NCBI RefSeq assembly: GCF_025263565.1 | Contig: NZ_CP079865.1 | Span: 744,001-808,000 of the forward strand | Source: Mycobacterium sp. SMC-8 | Lineage (GTDB): Bacteria; Actinomycetota; Actinomycetes; Mycobacteriales; Mycobacteriaceae | Direction: 5' to 3' | DNA: 64,000 nucleotides | Shown here: in pieces, positions 7,856 through 18,367 of the stretch | Numbering within the stretch: the stretch's first letter is position 1 | Layout of the letters: every line of letters starts with the position of its first letter | The notes under the pieces: generated by a model | Told to the model about the DNA's origin: nothing | The model's database searches: none | Seen by the model: only the letters and a program-made list of their open reading frames with translations | Position numbers and translations under genes: made by a program

Positions 7856-8811
7856 CGGGCCGGCTCCCACGCGTACAGCGTCCAGGCGGGGCTGATGTCA
7901 CTGTCAGGGAAGTCGATGAACGTTGCGCGCACGGGCATTCCGATCTGCACTTCGCTGGGGTCGATGTCGCGCAGCTCGCCGAGCATGCGCACGCCTTCGT
8001 CGAGTTCGACCAGGGCTATCACGAACGGCAGCCTGCGGCCAGGCACCTGGGGTGCGTGGTGCACCACGTAGCTGAACACGGTGCCGGTCCCGGCGGCCAC
8101 CACGTAATCGGACTCCTCGGTCGGTTCCTTGTAGTCCTTCCACACCGCCGGAACCGGAGGGTGCTGTAGCGTGCCATCAGGGCGGCGTTGGATGCGCAGC
8201 TCATGGGCGTTGACGCCGTCCCAGAAGAACTGAGTGTCCTTCGACGAGGCGGGCCGCATCAGTTTGTCCGGGTCCAGGTCGTCCGGCACCGCCGGGTTGT
8301 CCCCGGCGCGAGGCCGGAATTTCATGATGCGCCAGTTCATCTCGGCGACGGGCTCGCCGCCGGCGACCGTCCAGGTGATGAGCTGGTTGATGAAGTAGCC
8401 CTCGCCAAGGGCAGTCTGCTTGGGGCCCACCACATCGGTGATGTCGGCGTGGATGGTCAGTTCCTCGCCCGGCTGCACGTACCGGTGATAGGTCTGCTCG
8501 CAATTCGTCGCGACCACGCCGACGAAGCCGGCATCGTCGAAGAGCTGCATCATCTTCGACAACGGATCGTCGTCGGAGCGGCCCTGACCGAGCCCGCCCA
8601 TCGTCCACACCTGGATCATCGCCGGCGGCGCCACGATACCGGGATGCCCTGCTGCCCTCGCGGCTTCCTCGTCGACGTAGATCGGGTTCTTGTCACCGAT
8701 GGCATCCACCCAGTGATGAATCATCGGCTGGTTCACAGGATCTCGACCGTTGCGCGGTTCGCTCTTACCGGCCGCCTTGATCTCCTCGATACCGGCCTGC
8801 AGGTCACTCAC
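7852..8811 (-). CDS. chsH2: MaoC/DUF35 two-domain enoyl-CoA hydratase large subunit (Rv3542c-like)
   Basis: 319 aa. The N-terminal about 180 residues are a MaoC-like hot-dog domain and the C-terminal part is a DUF35 (OB-fold) domain that, in the characterised protein, docks on Ltp2 for the retro-aldol step. The GTG at 8811 overlaps the chsE2 stop as GTGA; the open frame runs on to 9282 inside chsE2 and is not used. The length agrees with the roughly 311-aa M. tuberculosis protein. No Zn-binding Cys cluster of the kind found in some DUF35 proteins is evident. Confidence 0.9.
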   Translation of the reverse strand: MSDLQAGIEEIKAAGKSEPRNGRDPVNQPMIHHWVDAIGDKNPIYVDEEAARAAGHPGIVAPPAMIQVWTMGGLGQGRSDDDPLSKMMQLFDDAGFVGVVATNCEQTYHRYVQPGEELTIHADITDVVGPKQTALGEGYFINQLITWTVAGGEPVAEMNWRIMKFRPRAGDNPAVPDDLDPDKLMRPASSKDTQFFWDGVNAHELRIQRRPDGTLQHPPVPAVWKDYKEPTEESDYVVAAGTGTVFSYVVHHAPQVPGRRLPFVIALVELDEGVRMLGELRDIDPSEVQIGMPVRATFIDFPDSDISPAWTLYAWEPAR

Positions 8812-9971
8812 CGCGGAACCCTCGGCACTCTCAGACCCGACGCGGCGATCATCTCGCGCATCACCTCGTTGACACCGCCGCCAAATGTGATGACCAGGTT
8901 GCGCTTGGTCATCTTGTCCAGCCAGTCCAGCAGCCGGGAGGTCTCCGGATCCGCGGGATTGCCGTACGTGCCGACGATCTCTTCGGCCAGCCGGCCGACC
9001 TCCTGGATGCGTTCGGTCGAGAAGACCTTGGTGGCGGCCGCATCCGCGACCGCGATGGTCTCCCCCGATGCTGCGACCTGCCAGTTGAGCAACTCGTTGA
9101 CTCGCCAGATCGCCTTGATCTGGCCGAGGAGTCGCTTGACGTCGCCGTGATCGAGCGGGGTCGTGCCGTCCGAGCCGGGTTTGGCCGCCCATGCGTGCAC
9201 CTGGTCGTAGATCCCGGCGATCCGCCCGGCGGGGCCGAGCCCCACCCGCTCGTGGTTGAGCTGGGTGGTGATCAGCTTCCACCCGCCGTTCTCCTCACCG
9301 ACGAGCATGTCGGCGGGCACCCGCACGTCGTTGTAGTACGACGCGTTGGTGTGGTGTGCCCCGTCGGACAGGATGATGGGCGTCCACGAGTAGCCCGGGT
9401 CCTTGGTGTCGACGATCAGGATCGAGATGCCCTTGTGCTTGGCGGCTTCCGGGTCGGTGCGGCACGCCAGCCAGATGTAGTCGGCGTCGTGGGCACCGGT
9501 GGTCCACATCTTCTGCCCGTTGACGATCCACTCGTCTCCGTGCCGCACCGCCGACGTCCGCAGCGATGCAAGGTCGGTGCCGGCCTCGGGCTCGGAGTAG
9601 CCGATCGCGAAATGGATGTCGCCGGAAAGGATTCCAGGAAGGAATTTCTTCTTCTGTTCCTCGGTGCCGTGCACCTGCAACGTGGGGCCCACGGTCTGCA
9701 GTGTCACCATCGGTAGCGGCACATCGGCACGGTTGGCCTCGTTGACGAAGATCTGCTGCTCGACCGGGCCGAAACCGAGGCCGCCGTACTCCTTGGGCCA
9801 GCCGACCCCGAGCTTGCCGTCCGAGCCCATCCGCTTGATCACCGCGCGGTAGGCCTCGTTGTGCCGGTCGGACTCCATCGCGGCCGCCTCATCGGGGGTG
9901 ATGAGCGTCGAAAAGTATTCCCGCAGTTCGGCTTGCAGCTTGCGCTGTTCCGGCGTCAGTTCGATGTACAT
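8808..9971 (-). CDS. chsE2: Acyl-CoA dehydrogenase subunit ChsE2 (FadE29-like)
   Basis: 387 aa, the same length as FadE29 (Rv3543c). It pairs with ChsE1 in an alpha2beta2 flavoenzyme that dehydrogenates 3-oxo-4-pregnene-20-carboxyl-CoA (the three-carbon side chain). Acyl-CoA dehydrogenase motifs are clear: YSEPEAGTDLASLRT, NGQKMWTTGAHDAD, and a C-terminal helical domain with FGGGVNEVMREMIA. The ATG at 9971 directly abuts the chsE1 stop at 9972. The 3' end overlaps chsH2. Confidence 0.93.
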   Translation of the reverse strand: MYIELTPEQRKLQAELREYFSTLITPDEAAAMESDRHNEAYRAVIKRMGSDGKLGVGWPKEYGGLGFGPVEQQIFVNEANRADVPLPMVTLQTVGPTLQVHGTEEQKKKFLPGILSGDIHFAIGYSEPEAGTDLASLRTSAVRHGDEWIVNGQKMWTTGAHDADYIWLACRTDPEAAKHKGISILIVDTKDPGYSWTPIILSDGAHHTNASYYNDVRVPADMLVGEENGGWKLITTQLNHERVGLGPAGRIAGIYDQVHAWAAKPGSDGTTPLDHGDVKRLLGQIKAIWRVNELLNWQVAASGETIAVADAAATKVFSTERIQEVGRLAEEIVGTYGNPADPETSRLLDWLDKMTKRNLVITFGGGVNEVMREMIAASGLRVPRVPR

Positions 9972-11003
9972 CTATTGTGTCCTGTCGCTTCCGTCGCCCA
10001 GGCCGGCTCCCACCAGATCCAGACGGTGTGACGGACCGCCCAGCAGCCGGGTCAGGTCTTTGATCGACGAGTAATAGCGGTCCATCGGGTAGGTGATGTC
10101 CATCCCCATACCGCCGTGCAGGTGATGACAGAGCCGCATCGCCGGCGGAGCCTCGGAGGTCAGCCAGAACCCCAGAACCGCCAGGTCCTCCTCGACGTCG
10201 AGACCTTCGCTCAGTCGCCACATCACCGAGGTGGACAGCAGAGAGATGGTCCGCGAGGCGATGTAGACCTCCGAGAGCTGGGCGGCGACGGTCTGGAACG
10301 TCGACAGCGGCCTGCCGAATTGTTCGCGGGTGGCGACGTAGTCGGCGGTCAGTCGCAGCGCACCGGCGACCAGGCCGGCGGCGAACGCGCCGACTGCCGC
10401 CAGCGCCAGCTGGTTGACCCGGTGGGCGGTCGCCCGGTCGAGCACGTCGTCGTCGGCGACGGCGACGTCGGTGAACGTCAGCACGTACTCGTCCGAGCCG
10501 TTCGAGGTCGGTGTCCTGGTCGCTGTCAGACCGCCGGCATCCGCGGGAACCACCACGACGCCGCCGTCGGTGGTCACCACCACCCAATCCGCCTGTGCGG
10601 CATAGCCAACCGCAACCTTGGTGCCGTTGAGCTTTCCCGCGGCGAGTGTGACGGCGGGCCGGTCCGGCAGCTGTGCGCCGGGCTCGTTGAGCGCCAGCGT
10701 CACCACCGAGCCCTTGCCCACTCCGGCCAGGTAGCGGTCCTGCTGGGCTTGCGAGGCCAGGTCGAGCAGCACCGCGGTCGCCCCGAGTGTGACGAGCGCC
10801 GGGCTGACCGTGCCGTGCCGGCCGATCTCGGTCAGCGCGGTTGCGATCTCTGCGAGACCCACACCGTCACCGCCGAGTCGCTCCGGCACGCCCAGCGCCG
10901 TCACTCCGCCGGAAACCAAAGCCTCCCAGGTGTTGTCACGCTCGAGCACCGACGTCACCACATCGGCGACAGCCTGCTGCCCCTCGTCCGGACTGAAATC
11001 CAC
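9972..11003 (-). CDS. chsE1: Acyl-CoA dehydrogenase subunit ChsE1 (FadE28-like)
   Basis: 343 aa, partner of ChsE2. The two subunits each supply part of the FAD site in the characterised enzyme. The sequence contains REQFGRPLSTFQTVAAQLSE and HHLHGGMGMDITYPMDRY, typical of the C-terminal acyl-CoA dehydrogenase domain. The GTG at 11003 is chosen because AAGGAGGAG ends 5 nt before it; the frame is open to 11120, inside cyp125. It lies 37 nt after the cyp125 stop. Confidence 0.92.
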   Translation of the reverse strand: MDFSPDEGQQAVADVVTSVLERDNTWEALVSGGVTALGVPERLGGDGVGLAEIATALTEIGRHGTVSPALVTLGATAVLLDLASQAQQDRYLAGVGKGSVVTLALNEPGAQLPDRPAVTLAAGKLNGTKVAVGYAAQADWVVVTTDGGVVVVPADAGGLTATRTPTSNGSDEYVLTFTDVAVADDDVLDRATAHRVNQLALAAVGAFAAGLVAGALRLTADYVATREQFGRPLSTFQTVAAQLSEVYIASRTISLLSTSVMWRLSEGLDVEEDLAVLGFWLTSEAPPAMRLCHHLHGGMGMDITYPMDRYYSSIKDLTRLLGGPSHRLDLVGAGLGDGSDRTQ

Positions 11004-11040
11004 CGACTCCTCCTTGAGCCCTAATGAACCTGTCGACGCG

Positions 11041-12324
11041 TCAGTGCTGCACGGGGCACTTCTGCCCGGTTGCCGGCTCGCCGGCGCCGGTGTAATCCAC
11101 CTGCCAGTGCTTGATTCCATTGAGCCAGCCGGACTTCAGCCGCTCGGGCTCACCGATGGGCTTCAGATCGGGCATGTGGTCGGCGACGGCGTTGAAGATG
11201 AGGTTGATGGTCATCTTGGCCAGGTTCGCGCCGATGCAGTAGTGCGCACCCGTCCCACCGAATCCGACGTGCGGATTGGGGTTACGCAGGATGTCGAACT
11301 TGTCGGGGTCCTCGAAGACCTCGTCGTCGAAATTGGCCGAGCGGTACGACATCACGACGCGCTCGCCCTTCTTGATCTGCACGCCACCGAGCTCGGTGTC
11401 TTGCAGGGCAGTGCGCTGGAAGGCCGACACCGGGGTGGCCCAGCGGACGATCTCGTCGGCGGCGGTCTCGGGGCGTTCCTTCTTGTACAGCTCCCACTGC
11501 TCGGGGTTCTGCGAGAACGCGATCATGCCGTGGGTGATCGAGTTGCGGGTGGTCTCGTTGCCGGCCACGGCGAGCATCACCACAAAGAAGCCGAACTCGT
11601 CGTCGGAGAGCTTCTCACCGTCGATGTCGGCCTCGATCAGCTTGGTGACGATGTCTTCGGTCGGGTTGGTGGCCCGCTCCTCCGCCATCTTCATCGCATA
11701 GGTGATCAGCTCGAACGAGGACATCGCCGGATCGACGTCGGCGTACTCCGGATCCTCGCCGGCGGTCATCTCGTTGGACCAGCGGAAGAGCTTGTCGCGA
11801 TCGTCCTGCGGGACGCCGAGCAGTTCGGCGATGGCCTGCAGCGGCAGCTCACAGGACACCTGCTCGACGAAGTCGCCGGTACCCTCGGCCGCCGCGGTCT
11901 CGGCGATCTTCTGCGCGCGCTGGCGCAGTTCTTCTTCGAGCCGTCCGACGGCGCGCGGGGTGAACCCACGCGAGATGATCTTGCGGAGCCGAGTGTGCTG
12001 CGGGGCGTCCATGTTCAGCAAGACGGCCTTCTGCAGGTCGATCGCGTCACGGGTCATGTCCTTCGGCCAGACCGGGATCGCCCCGTCTGGGGAGCTGCCG
12101 AAGATGTCGTTGCGCTTGGACACCTCCTTGACGTCGGCGTGCTTGGTGACGAGCCAGTAGCCCTTGTCACCGAATCCACCCGTTCCGCCGGGCACGTCGA
12201 CCCAGTGGATAGGCTCGGACTTGCGCAGTTCGGCGAGTTCCTCAACCGGCAACCGCTCAAGGTTCAGGGTCGCGTCGAGGAAGTCGAAATCGGGGCTGAT
12301 CGGACATGAGTTCGGGCCGGGCAT
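11041..12324 (-). CDS. cyp125: Cytochrome P450 CYP125, steroid C26/C27 monooxygenase
   Basis: 427 aa. CYP125 hydroxylates and further oxidises the terminal carbon of the cholesterol side chain to the acid, starting side-chain degradation. The haem-binding loop FGGTGAHYCIGAN carries the Cys ligand, the I-helix has AVAGNETTRNS, and the K-helix ERR triad is recognisable. GAGGAG lies about 10 nt before the ATG. It is the first gene of the six-gene side-chain operon, divergent from fadA5 across two KstR-type operators. Confidence 0.95.
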   Translation of the reverse strand: MPGPNSCPISPDFDFLDATLNLERLPVEELAELRKSEPIHWVDVPGGTGGFGDKGYWLVTKHADVKEVSKRNDIFGSSPDGAIPVWPKDMTRDAIDLQKAVLLNMDAPQHTRLRKIISRGFTPRAVGRLEEELRQRAQKIAETAAAEGTGDFVEQVSCELPLQAIAELLGVPQDDRDKLFRWSNEMTAGEDPEYADVDPAMSSFELITYAMKMAEERATNPTEDIVTKLIEADIDGEKLSDDEFGFFVVMLAVAGNETTRNSITHGMIAFSQNPEQWELYKKERPETAADEIVRWATPVSAFQRTALQDTELGGVQIKKGERVVMSYRSANFDDEVFEDPDKFDILRNPNPHVGFGGTGAHYCIGANLAKMTINLIFNAVADHMPDLKPIGEPERLKSGWLNGIKHWQVDYTGAGEPATGQKCPVQH

Positions 12325-12342
12325 AGGGGAGCACTCCTCAAT

Positions 12343-12356
12343 TGCAACGTGTTCTA
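12343..12356. promoter_or_regulatory. KstR operator (cyp125 side)
   Basis: TGCAACGTGTTCTA fits the KstR consensus TnnAACnnGTTnnA at every fixed position. It lies 18 nt upstream of the cyp125 ATG in the cyp125-fadA5 intergenic region, where KstR is known to bind in mycobacteria. Confidence 0.85.
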
Positions 12357-12421
12357 GTGCCAGTAAAACATGCCTCCACCGCAGATGAAAGGCACGACGG
12401 CATCGCTGCTTGTCAGACTAA

Positions 12422-12435
12422 TGAAACGTGTTCTA
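12422..12435. promoter_or_regulatory. KstR operator (fadA5 side)
   Basis: TGAAACGTGTTCTA matches TnnAACnnGTTnnA exactly. It ends 10 nt before the fadA5 ATG, so repressor bound here would cover the fadA5 transcription start. Together with the site at 12343 it gives each divergent unit its own operator. Confidence 0.85.
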
Positions 12436-12436
12436 G

Positions 12437-13609
<1,173 letters not shown>

Positions 13610-13619
13610 GTCCCATCCG

Positions 13620-14003
13620 GTGATCACCGACGCGGACCGCATCGCCGCCGCGCAGGCCTACATCAACGCGCTTGCCAGCCACCGGGCGCACGACGTGCCG
13701 TTCGCACCGGACTGCACCCGTGTCGAGGTCGGCCTCAAGACCGGCTTCTCCGGAAAGCACCTGCGCCGCAGTCTCAATCGGGGTCTGCAGTACCGGGTGA
13801 TCCGAGCCGTGACGACACCGGAGTTCACTGTGGACGGTGACACCGTTCGGGCCCGTTTCGAACTGTCGACGAAACCCACCCTGGCGGGACGCCGCGTTGG
13901 CGCCCGCGTCGACGAGACGTTTCTGATCCCGGCCGACGACCCGTCCGGGCGGGCGCAGATCCACCACATCAACGCCTCGATCCGCCCGTTCCTGACCCGA
14001 TAG
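13620..14003 (+). CDS. Hypothetical protein, SnoaL/NTF2-like in size (between fadA5 and ddn)
   Basis: 127 aa with GTG start and no clear ribosome binding site. It has no signal peptide or membrane segment. The mixed alpha/beta sequence with RVEVGLKTGFSG and RVDETFLIPADD resembles small domains related to SnoaL/DUF8021, but I cannot assign it firmly. It sits 10 nt after fadA5 and 9 nt before ddn in the same orientation, so it is probably in the KstR-controlled fadA5 transcript. M. tuberculosis has no gene between fadA5 (Rv3546) and ddn (Rv3547). Confidence 0.7.
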   Translation: MITDADRIAAAQAYINALASHRAHDVPFAPDCTRVEVGLKTGFSGKHLRRSLNRGLQYRVIRAVTTPEFTVDGDTVRARFELSTKPTLAGRRVGARVDETFLIPADDPSGRAQIHHINASIRPFLTR

Positions 14004-14513
<510 letters not shown>

Positions 14514-14965
14514 TCCTGTCGGGCGGTCTGCTGCTGAGTCATCCGCTGACCAACACGGCATCACCGTCGATCCCGAACCGTCGTTTCTGACCAAGACCTT
14601 CCTCAACGTACGCGAACTGATCACCGCCCCGCAGACTGCCGTCCACAACATCAGGAAGGCGTTCGCGACCGGCGATCTGGCGGTGATCTCCGACTCCTTC
14701 GTACAGGCTGTCGTCGAGGTCGTACTGGCACCGGTGAGATTCGTCGCCGCAGTCGCCCCACCAAGAACACCGCTACCGAGGACACCGTCACCCACGCGGA
14801 TGCGCCGAAGAAACGACACCGCGACGGTGGCGTCTGTGGATGTGGATGCGGAGGAGTCCGGCGCCCGCGAGGCTGACGTGGCCGAGTCCGAGTCCCCTGC
14901 GCCCGACACCGATGACATCGACAGCGGCGCCGCGGATCCTGTGGGCGCCGAGGCCGCCTGATCCC
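14514..14965. other. Possible gene remnant between ddn and an SDR gene
   Basis: About 450 nt without a firm gene. A plus-strand frame is open from ddn to a stop at 14961. From a GTG at 14683 it gives 92 aa, and the reading continues sensibly upstream of that GTG (LITAPQTAVHNIRKAFATGD) without a start codon. The C-terminal half is acidic and low complexity (Asp, Glu, Ala, Ser). This looks like the 3' end of a lost secreted or surface protein gene, but it could be an intact small gene. Confidence 0.3.
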
Positions 14966-15871
14966 TCAGGCGCCGTAGACCGGCACCGGTGTGCGCGCCT
15001 TGGCCAGTAGGTCGGAAACCACGGGCCCCAGCTCGGCAGGATCCCATCGGGCGCCCTTGTCGATCTCGGGGCCGTGCGCCCAGCCTTCGGCGACGCGGAT
15101 CTTGCCGCCCTCGACCTCGAACACCCTGCCGGTGACATCGCGTGACTCGACACTGCCCAGCCACACCACCAGCGGCGAGATGTTCTCCGGCGCCATCGAA
15201 TCGAAGTCCTTGTCCTGGGTGGCCATCATGTCGGCGAACACGGTCTCGGTCATCCGGGTGCGCGCCGACGGGGCGATCGCGTTCACGCTCACGCCGTAGC
15301 GGCCCATCTCGGCGGCGGCGACCAGCGTCAGCGCCGCGATACCGGCCTTGGCCGCGCTGTAGTTGGCCTGACCGACGCTGCCCTGAAGTCCCGCACCGGA
15401 ACTGGTGTTGATGATGCGCGCGTCCACGGTCTCTCCGGCCTTGGACTTGGCCCGCCAGTATGCGGCGGCGTGCTTCATCGTCGCGAAGTGCCCCTTCAGG
15501 TGCACCGCGGTGACGGCGTCGAACTCTTCCTCGCTGGTGTTGGCGAACATCCGGTCGCGCACGATGCCGGCGTTGTTCACCAGCACATCGAGACCGCCGA
15601 AGCGCTCGACCGCCGTCTGGATCAGGCCCTCGGCCTGCGCCCAGTCAGCCACGTTGGCGCCACTGGTGACCGCTTCCCCACCGGCGGCGACGATCTCGTC
15701 GACGACTTCCTGGGCGGCACTGCCGCCACCTGCCGGCGACCCGTCGAGTCCGACGCCGATGTCATTGACCACGACGCGCGCCCCCTCGGCGGCGAACGCC
15801 AGCGCGTGCGCCCTACCGATTCCGCCACCAGCACCCGTCACGATCACCACGCGGCCGTCGAGCAGTCCCAT
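14966..15871 (-). CDS. Short-chain dehydrogenase (Rv3548c-like), KstR2 regulon
   Basis: 301-aa SDR of the 17-beta-HSD4/MFE-2 type. It has the NAD-binding motif TGAGGGIGRAHA near residue 12, NNAG, and catalytic Ser with YSAAK (Tyr and Lys). The likely role is oxidation of a 3-hydroxyacyl-CoA or ring hydroxyl in C/D-ring breakdown; the exact substrate of Rv3548c is not established. It is the second gene of the unit that starts at 16675, 15 nt after the upstream SDR, and matches the M. tuberculosis order. Confidence 0.85.
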   Translation of the reverse strand: MGLLDGRVVIVTGAGGGIGRAHALAFAAEGARVVVNDIGVGLDGSPAGGGSAAQEVVDEIVAAGGEAVTSGANVADWAQAEGLIQTAVERFGGLDVLVNNAGIVRDRMFANTSEEEFDAVTAVHLKGHFATMKHAAAYWRAKSKAGETVDARIINTSSGAGLQGSVGQANYSAAKAGIAALTLVAAAEMGRYGVSVNAIAPSARTRMTETVFADMMATQDKDFDSMAPENISPLVVWLGSVESRDVTGRVFEVEGGKIRVAEGWAHGPEIDKGARWDPAELGPVVSDLLAKARTPVPVYGA

Positions 15872-15886
15872 TGTTCGTTTCTCTCC

Positions 15887-16675
15887 TTACTTGATGTCGG
15901 CAGTGGTGGTCGACAGGTAGTGCGGCGGTTCCCCGCCACCGTGCACCTCCAGCGACGCACCGCTGATGTAGGACGCCGCTTCGGAGGCCAGAAACGCTGT
16001 GGCCCAACCGATGTCCTCGGGTTTGGCCAGCCGCCCCAGCGGCACGTTCTTCGATATCGCCGCGATCGACTCGGCGTCTCCGTAGAAGAGCTCCGACTGC
16101 TCGGTCTCCACCATGCCGACCACGACAGAGTTCACCCTGACCTTCGGCGCCCATTCCACGGCCAGCGTCGCGGTGAGGTTGTCGATGCCGGCCTTCGCGG
16201 CGCCGTACGCCGCGGTGCCGGGAGTGGGCCGATGCCCGCTGACGCTGGAAATGTTGACGATCGAGCCGCCGGCAGGCTGGCGCTGCATCACCGCGTTGGC
16301 GTGAGTCGAGACTGACAGTGCGCCAAGAAGATTCAGTTGCAAGATCTTGGCGCTGAACTTGGCCGACGCCTCCGCGGCCAGCACGTAGGGAGACCCGCCG
16401 GCGTTGTTCACCACCACGTCGAGCCGGCCGTGGTCGGCCACGATCCCGTCGACCAGATCCTTGACCGACTCATCCTCGCGGATGTCGCACGGCCGGAATT
16501 CATACGGGGATCCCTCGACCGGGCGGCGCGCGCACGTCACCACGGTGGCGCCCTGGTCGGCGAAGACCTTGCTGATGCCGGCACCCACGCCGCGCACCCC
16601 ACCGGTGACGAGCACGATGCGTCCGGCCAGGCCCAGCGCGATGCCGCTGCGGGCACTGTCGACGGCGTCAGTCAC
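15887..16675 (-). CDS. Short-chain dehydrogenase (Rv3549c-like), KstR2 regulon
   Basis: 262-aa classical SDR: TGGVRGVGAGI cofactor loop, NNAGGS, SSVSG with catalytic Ser, and YGAAKAG with catalytic Tyr/Lys. The GTG at 16675 was chosen because the frame's longer start (16774) would run through the KstR2 operator and into echA20. The operator begins 16 nt upstream of this GTG, so the message is probably leaderless. Substrate unknown; by location it acts in HIP (C/D-ring) catabolism. Confidence 0.85.
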   Translation of the reverse strand: MTDAVDSARSGIALGLAGRIVLVTGGVRGVGAGISKVFADQGATVVTCARRPVEGSPYEFRPCDIREDESVKDLVDGIVADHGRLDVVVNNAGGSPYVLAAEASAKFSAKILQLNLLGALSVSTHANAVMQRQPAGGSIVNISSVSGHRPTPGTAAYGAAKAGIDNLTATLAVEWAPKVRVNSVVVGMVETEQSELFYGDAESIAAISKNVPLGRLAKPEDIGWATAFLASEAASYISGASLEVHGGGEPPHYLSTTTADIK

Positions 16676-16690
16676 TGTGCTAGCGTACCA

Positions 16691-16704
16691 AGCAAGTGCT
16701 TGCT
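16691..16704. promoter_or_regulatory. KstR2 operator between Rv3549c-like SDR and echA20
   Basis: AGCAAGTGCTTGCT fits the KstR2 consensus AnCAAGnnCTTGnT at every fixed position and is a near-perfect palindrome. It sits in the short divergent promoter region, 24 nt before echA20 and 16 nt before the SDR start. KstR2 is known to be released by HIP-CoA. Confidence 0.9.
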
Positions 16705-16727
16705 TAGGTAGCGACCCAGGAGTTTGC

Positions 16728-17483
16728 ATGCCGATCACCACAAAGACCGTGGAGCCGGGCATCGTGTCCGTCACGGTCGACTACCCACCCGTCAACGCGA
16801 TTCCGTCGCGCGGCTGGTTCGAGCTGGCCGACGCCGTCACCGCCGCCGGGCGCGACCAGAGCACCCATGTGGTGATCCTGCGGGCCGAAGGACGCGGCTT
16901 CAACGCCGGCGTCGACATCAAGGAGATGCAGAACACCGAAGGGTTCACCGCGCTGATCGATGCCAATCGCGGTTGCTACGAAGCATTTCGGTCGGTCTAC
17001 GAGTGCGCGGTGCCCGTCGTCGCAGCGGTGAACGGCTTCTGCGTCGGCGGGGGCATCGGCCTGGTCGGCAACTCCGACGTCATCGTCGCCTCCGACGACG
17101 CGAAGTTCGGGTTGCCCGAGGTCGAGCGCGGCGCACTCGGCGCGGCCACCCACCTCTCGCGACTGGTGCCCCAGCACCTGATGCGGCGACTGTTCTTCAC
17201 GGCCGCCACCGTCACCGCTGACACGCTGCACCACTTCGGGTCGGTGCACGAGGTGGTGCCGCGGGCCGAACTCGACGAGGCCGCGCTGCGCGTCGCGCGC
17301 GACATCGCATCGAAAGACACCCGGGTGATCCGCGCGGCCAAGGAGGCGCTGAACTTCATCGACGTCCAGCCCGTCAACGCGAGATACCGGATGGAACAGG
17401 GCTTCACGTTCGAACTCAACCTCGCCGGCGTGTCCGACGAGCACCGCGACGCCTTCGCGGGCACGGACAAGGGGAAACAGTGA
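16728..17483 (+). CDS. echA20: Enoyl-CoA hydratase-family ring hydrolase EchA20
   Basis: 251-aa crotonase-fold protein. EchA20 opens the C ring of HIEC-CoA hydrolytically to give COCHEA-CoA in the HIP pathway. Crotonase features: GRGFNAGVDIKEM (oxyanion hole) and GFCVGGGIGLVGNSD. The ATG at 16728 has AGGAG 6 nt upstream. The frame extends far upstream across the KstR2 operator and is not used there. It overlaps ipdA by 4 nt (GTGA). Confidence 0.92.
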   Translation: MPITTKTVEPGIVSVTVDYPPVNAIPSRGWFELADAVTAAGRDQSTHVVILRAEGRGFNAGVDIKEMQNTEGFTALIDANRGCYEAFRSVYECAVPVVAAVNGFCVGGGIGLVGNSDVIVASDDAKFGLPEVERGALGAATHLSRLVPQHLMRRLFFTAATVTADTLHHFGSVHEVVPRAELDEAALRVARDIASKDTRVIRAAKEALNFIDVQPVNARYRMEQGFTFELNLAGVSDEHRDAFAGTDKGKQ

Positions 17484-18367
17484 CAGACAAGAGAAAAACT
17501 CTGGACGAGGCGGTGTCCTCGATCGAGAGCGGGATGACCATCGGCATCGGCGGGTGGGGGTCGCGGCGCAAGCCGATGGCCTTGGTCCGCGCGTTGCTGC
17601 GCACCGATGTCACCGACCTGACCGTGGTGACCTACGGCGGCCCGGACCTCGGGCTGCTGTGCTCGGCCGGCAAGGTCAAGCGGGTCTACTACGGCTTCGT
17701 GTCGCTGGACTCACCGCCGTTCTACGATCCGTGGTTCGCCAGGGCGCGCACCTCGGGCTCGATCGAGGCCCGCGAGATGGACGAGGGCATGCTGCGCTGC
17801 GGCCTGCAGGCAGCCGCACAGCGACTGCCGTTCCTGCCGATCCGGGCCGGTCTCGGCAGCGACGTCCGCGCGTTCTGGGGCGATGAACTCAAGACCGTGC
17901 GATCGCCCTACCCGACGGGCTCCGGCCACGAAGAGCTCATCGCGATGCCGGCGCTTAACCTGGACGTGGCGCTGGTGCACCTCAATCTCGGCGACGAGCG
18001 GGGCAATGCCGCCTATACCGGCATCGACCCGTACTTCGACGACCTGTTCCTGATGTCGGCACAGCAACGGCTGCTGTCGGTGGACAAGGTGGTATCCACC
18101 GAGGAACTGGTGAAATCTGTTCCGCCGCAAGCGCTGCTGGTCAACCGGATGATGGTCGACACGGTGGTGGAGGCGCCCAACGGCGCCCACTTCACCACGG
18201 CCGAGCCCGACTACCGGCGCGACGAGAAGTTCCAGCGCCACTACGCCGAGGCGGCCGGCTCCGACGAGGCATGGGCCGAGTTCGTCAAGACCTACCTGTC
18301 GGGCAGCGAGGCCGACTACCAGGCCGCGGTGCGCAGGTTCAAAGAAGCATTGGAGGCGTCGAAGTGA
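17480..18367 (+). CDS. ipdA: CoA-transferase-family ring hydrolase alpha subunit IpdA
   Basis: 295 aa. IpdA and IpdB form the heteromer that hydrolytically opens the last steroid ring (COCHEA-CoA). It has the class I CoA-transferase fold (IGIGGWGSRRKPMALVRALL near the N-terminus) but acts as a C-C hydrolase rather than a transferase. The GTG start overlaps the echA20 stop (GTGA). The end overlaps the start region of ipdB, consistent with equal production of the subunits. Confidence 0.92.
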   Translation: MTDKRKTLDEAVSSIESGMTIGIGGWGSRRKPMALVRALLRTDVTDLTVVTYGGPDLGLLCSAGKVKRVYYGFVSLDSPPFYDPWFARARTSGSIEAREMDEGMLRCGLQAAAQRLPFLPIRAGLGSDVRAFWGDELKTVRSPYPTGSGHEELIAMPALNLDVALVHLNLGDERGNAAYTGIDPYFDDLFLMSAQQRLLSVDKVVSTEELVKSVPPQALLVNRMMVDTVVEAPNGAHFTTAEPDYRRDEKFQRHYAEAAGSDEAWAEFVKTYLSGSEADYQAAVRRFKEALEASK

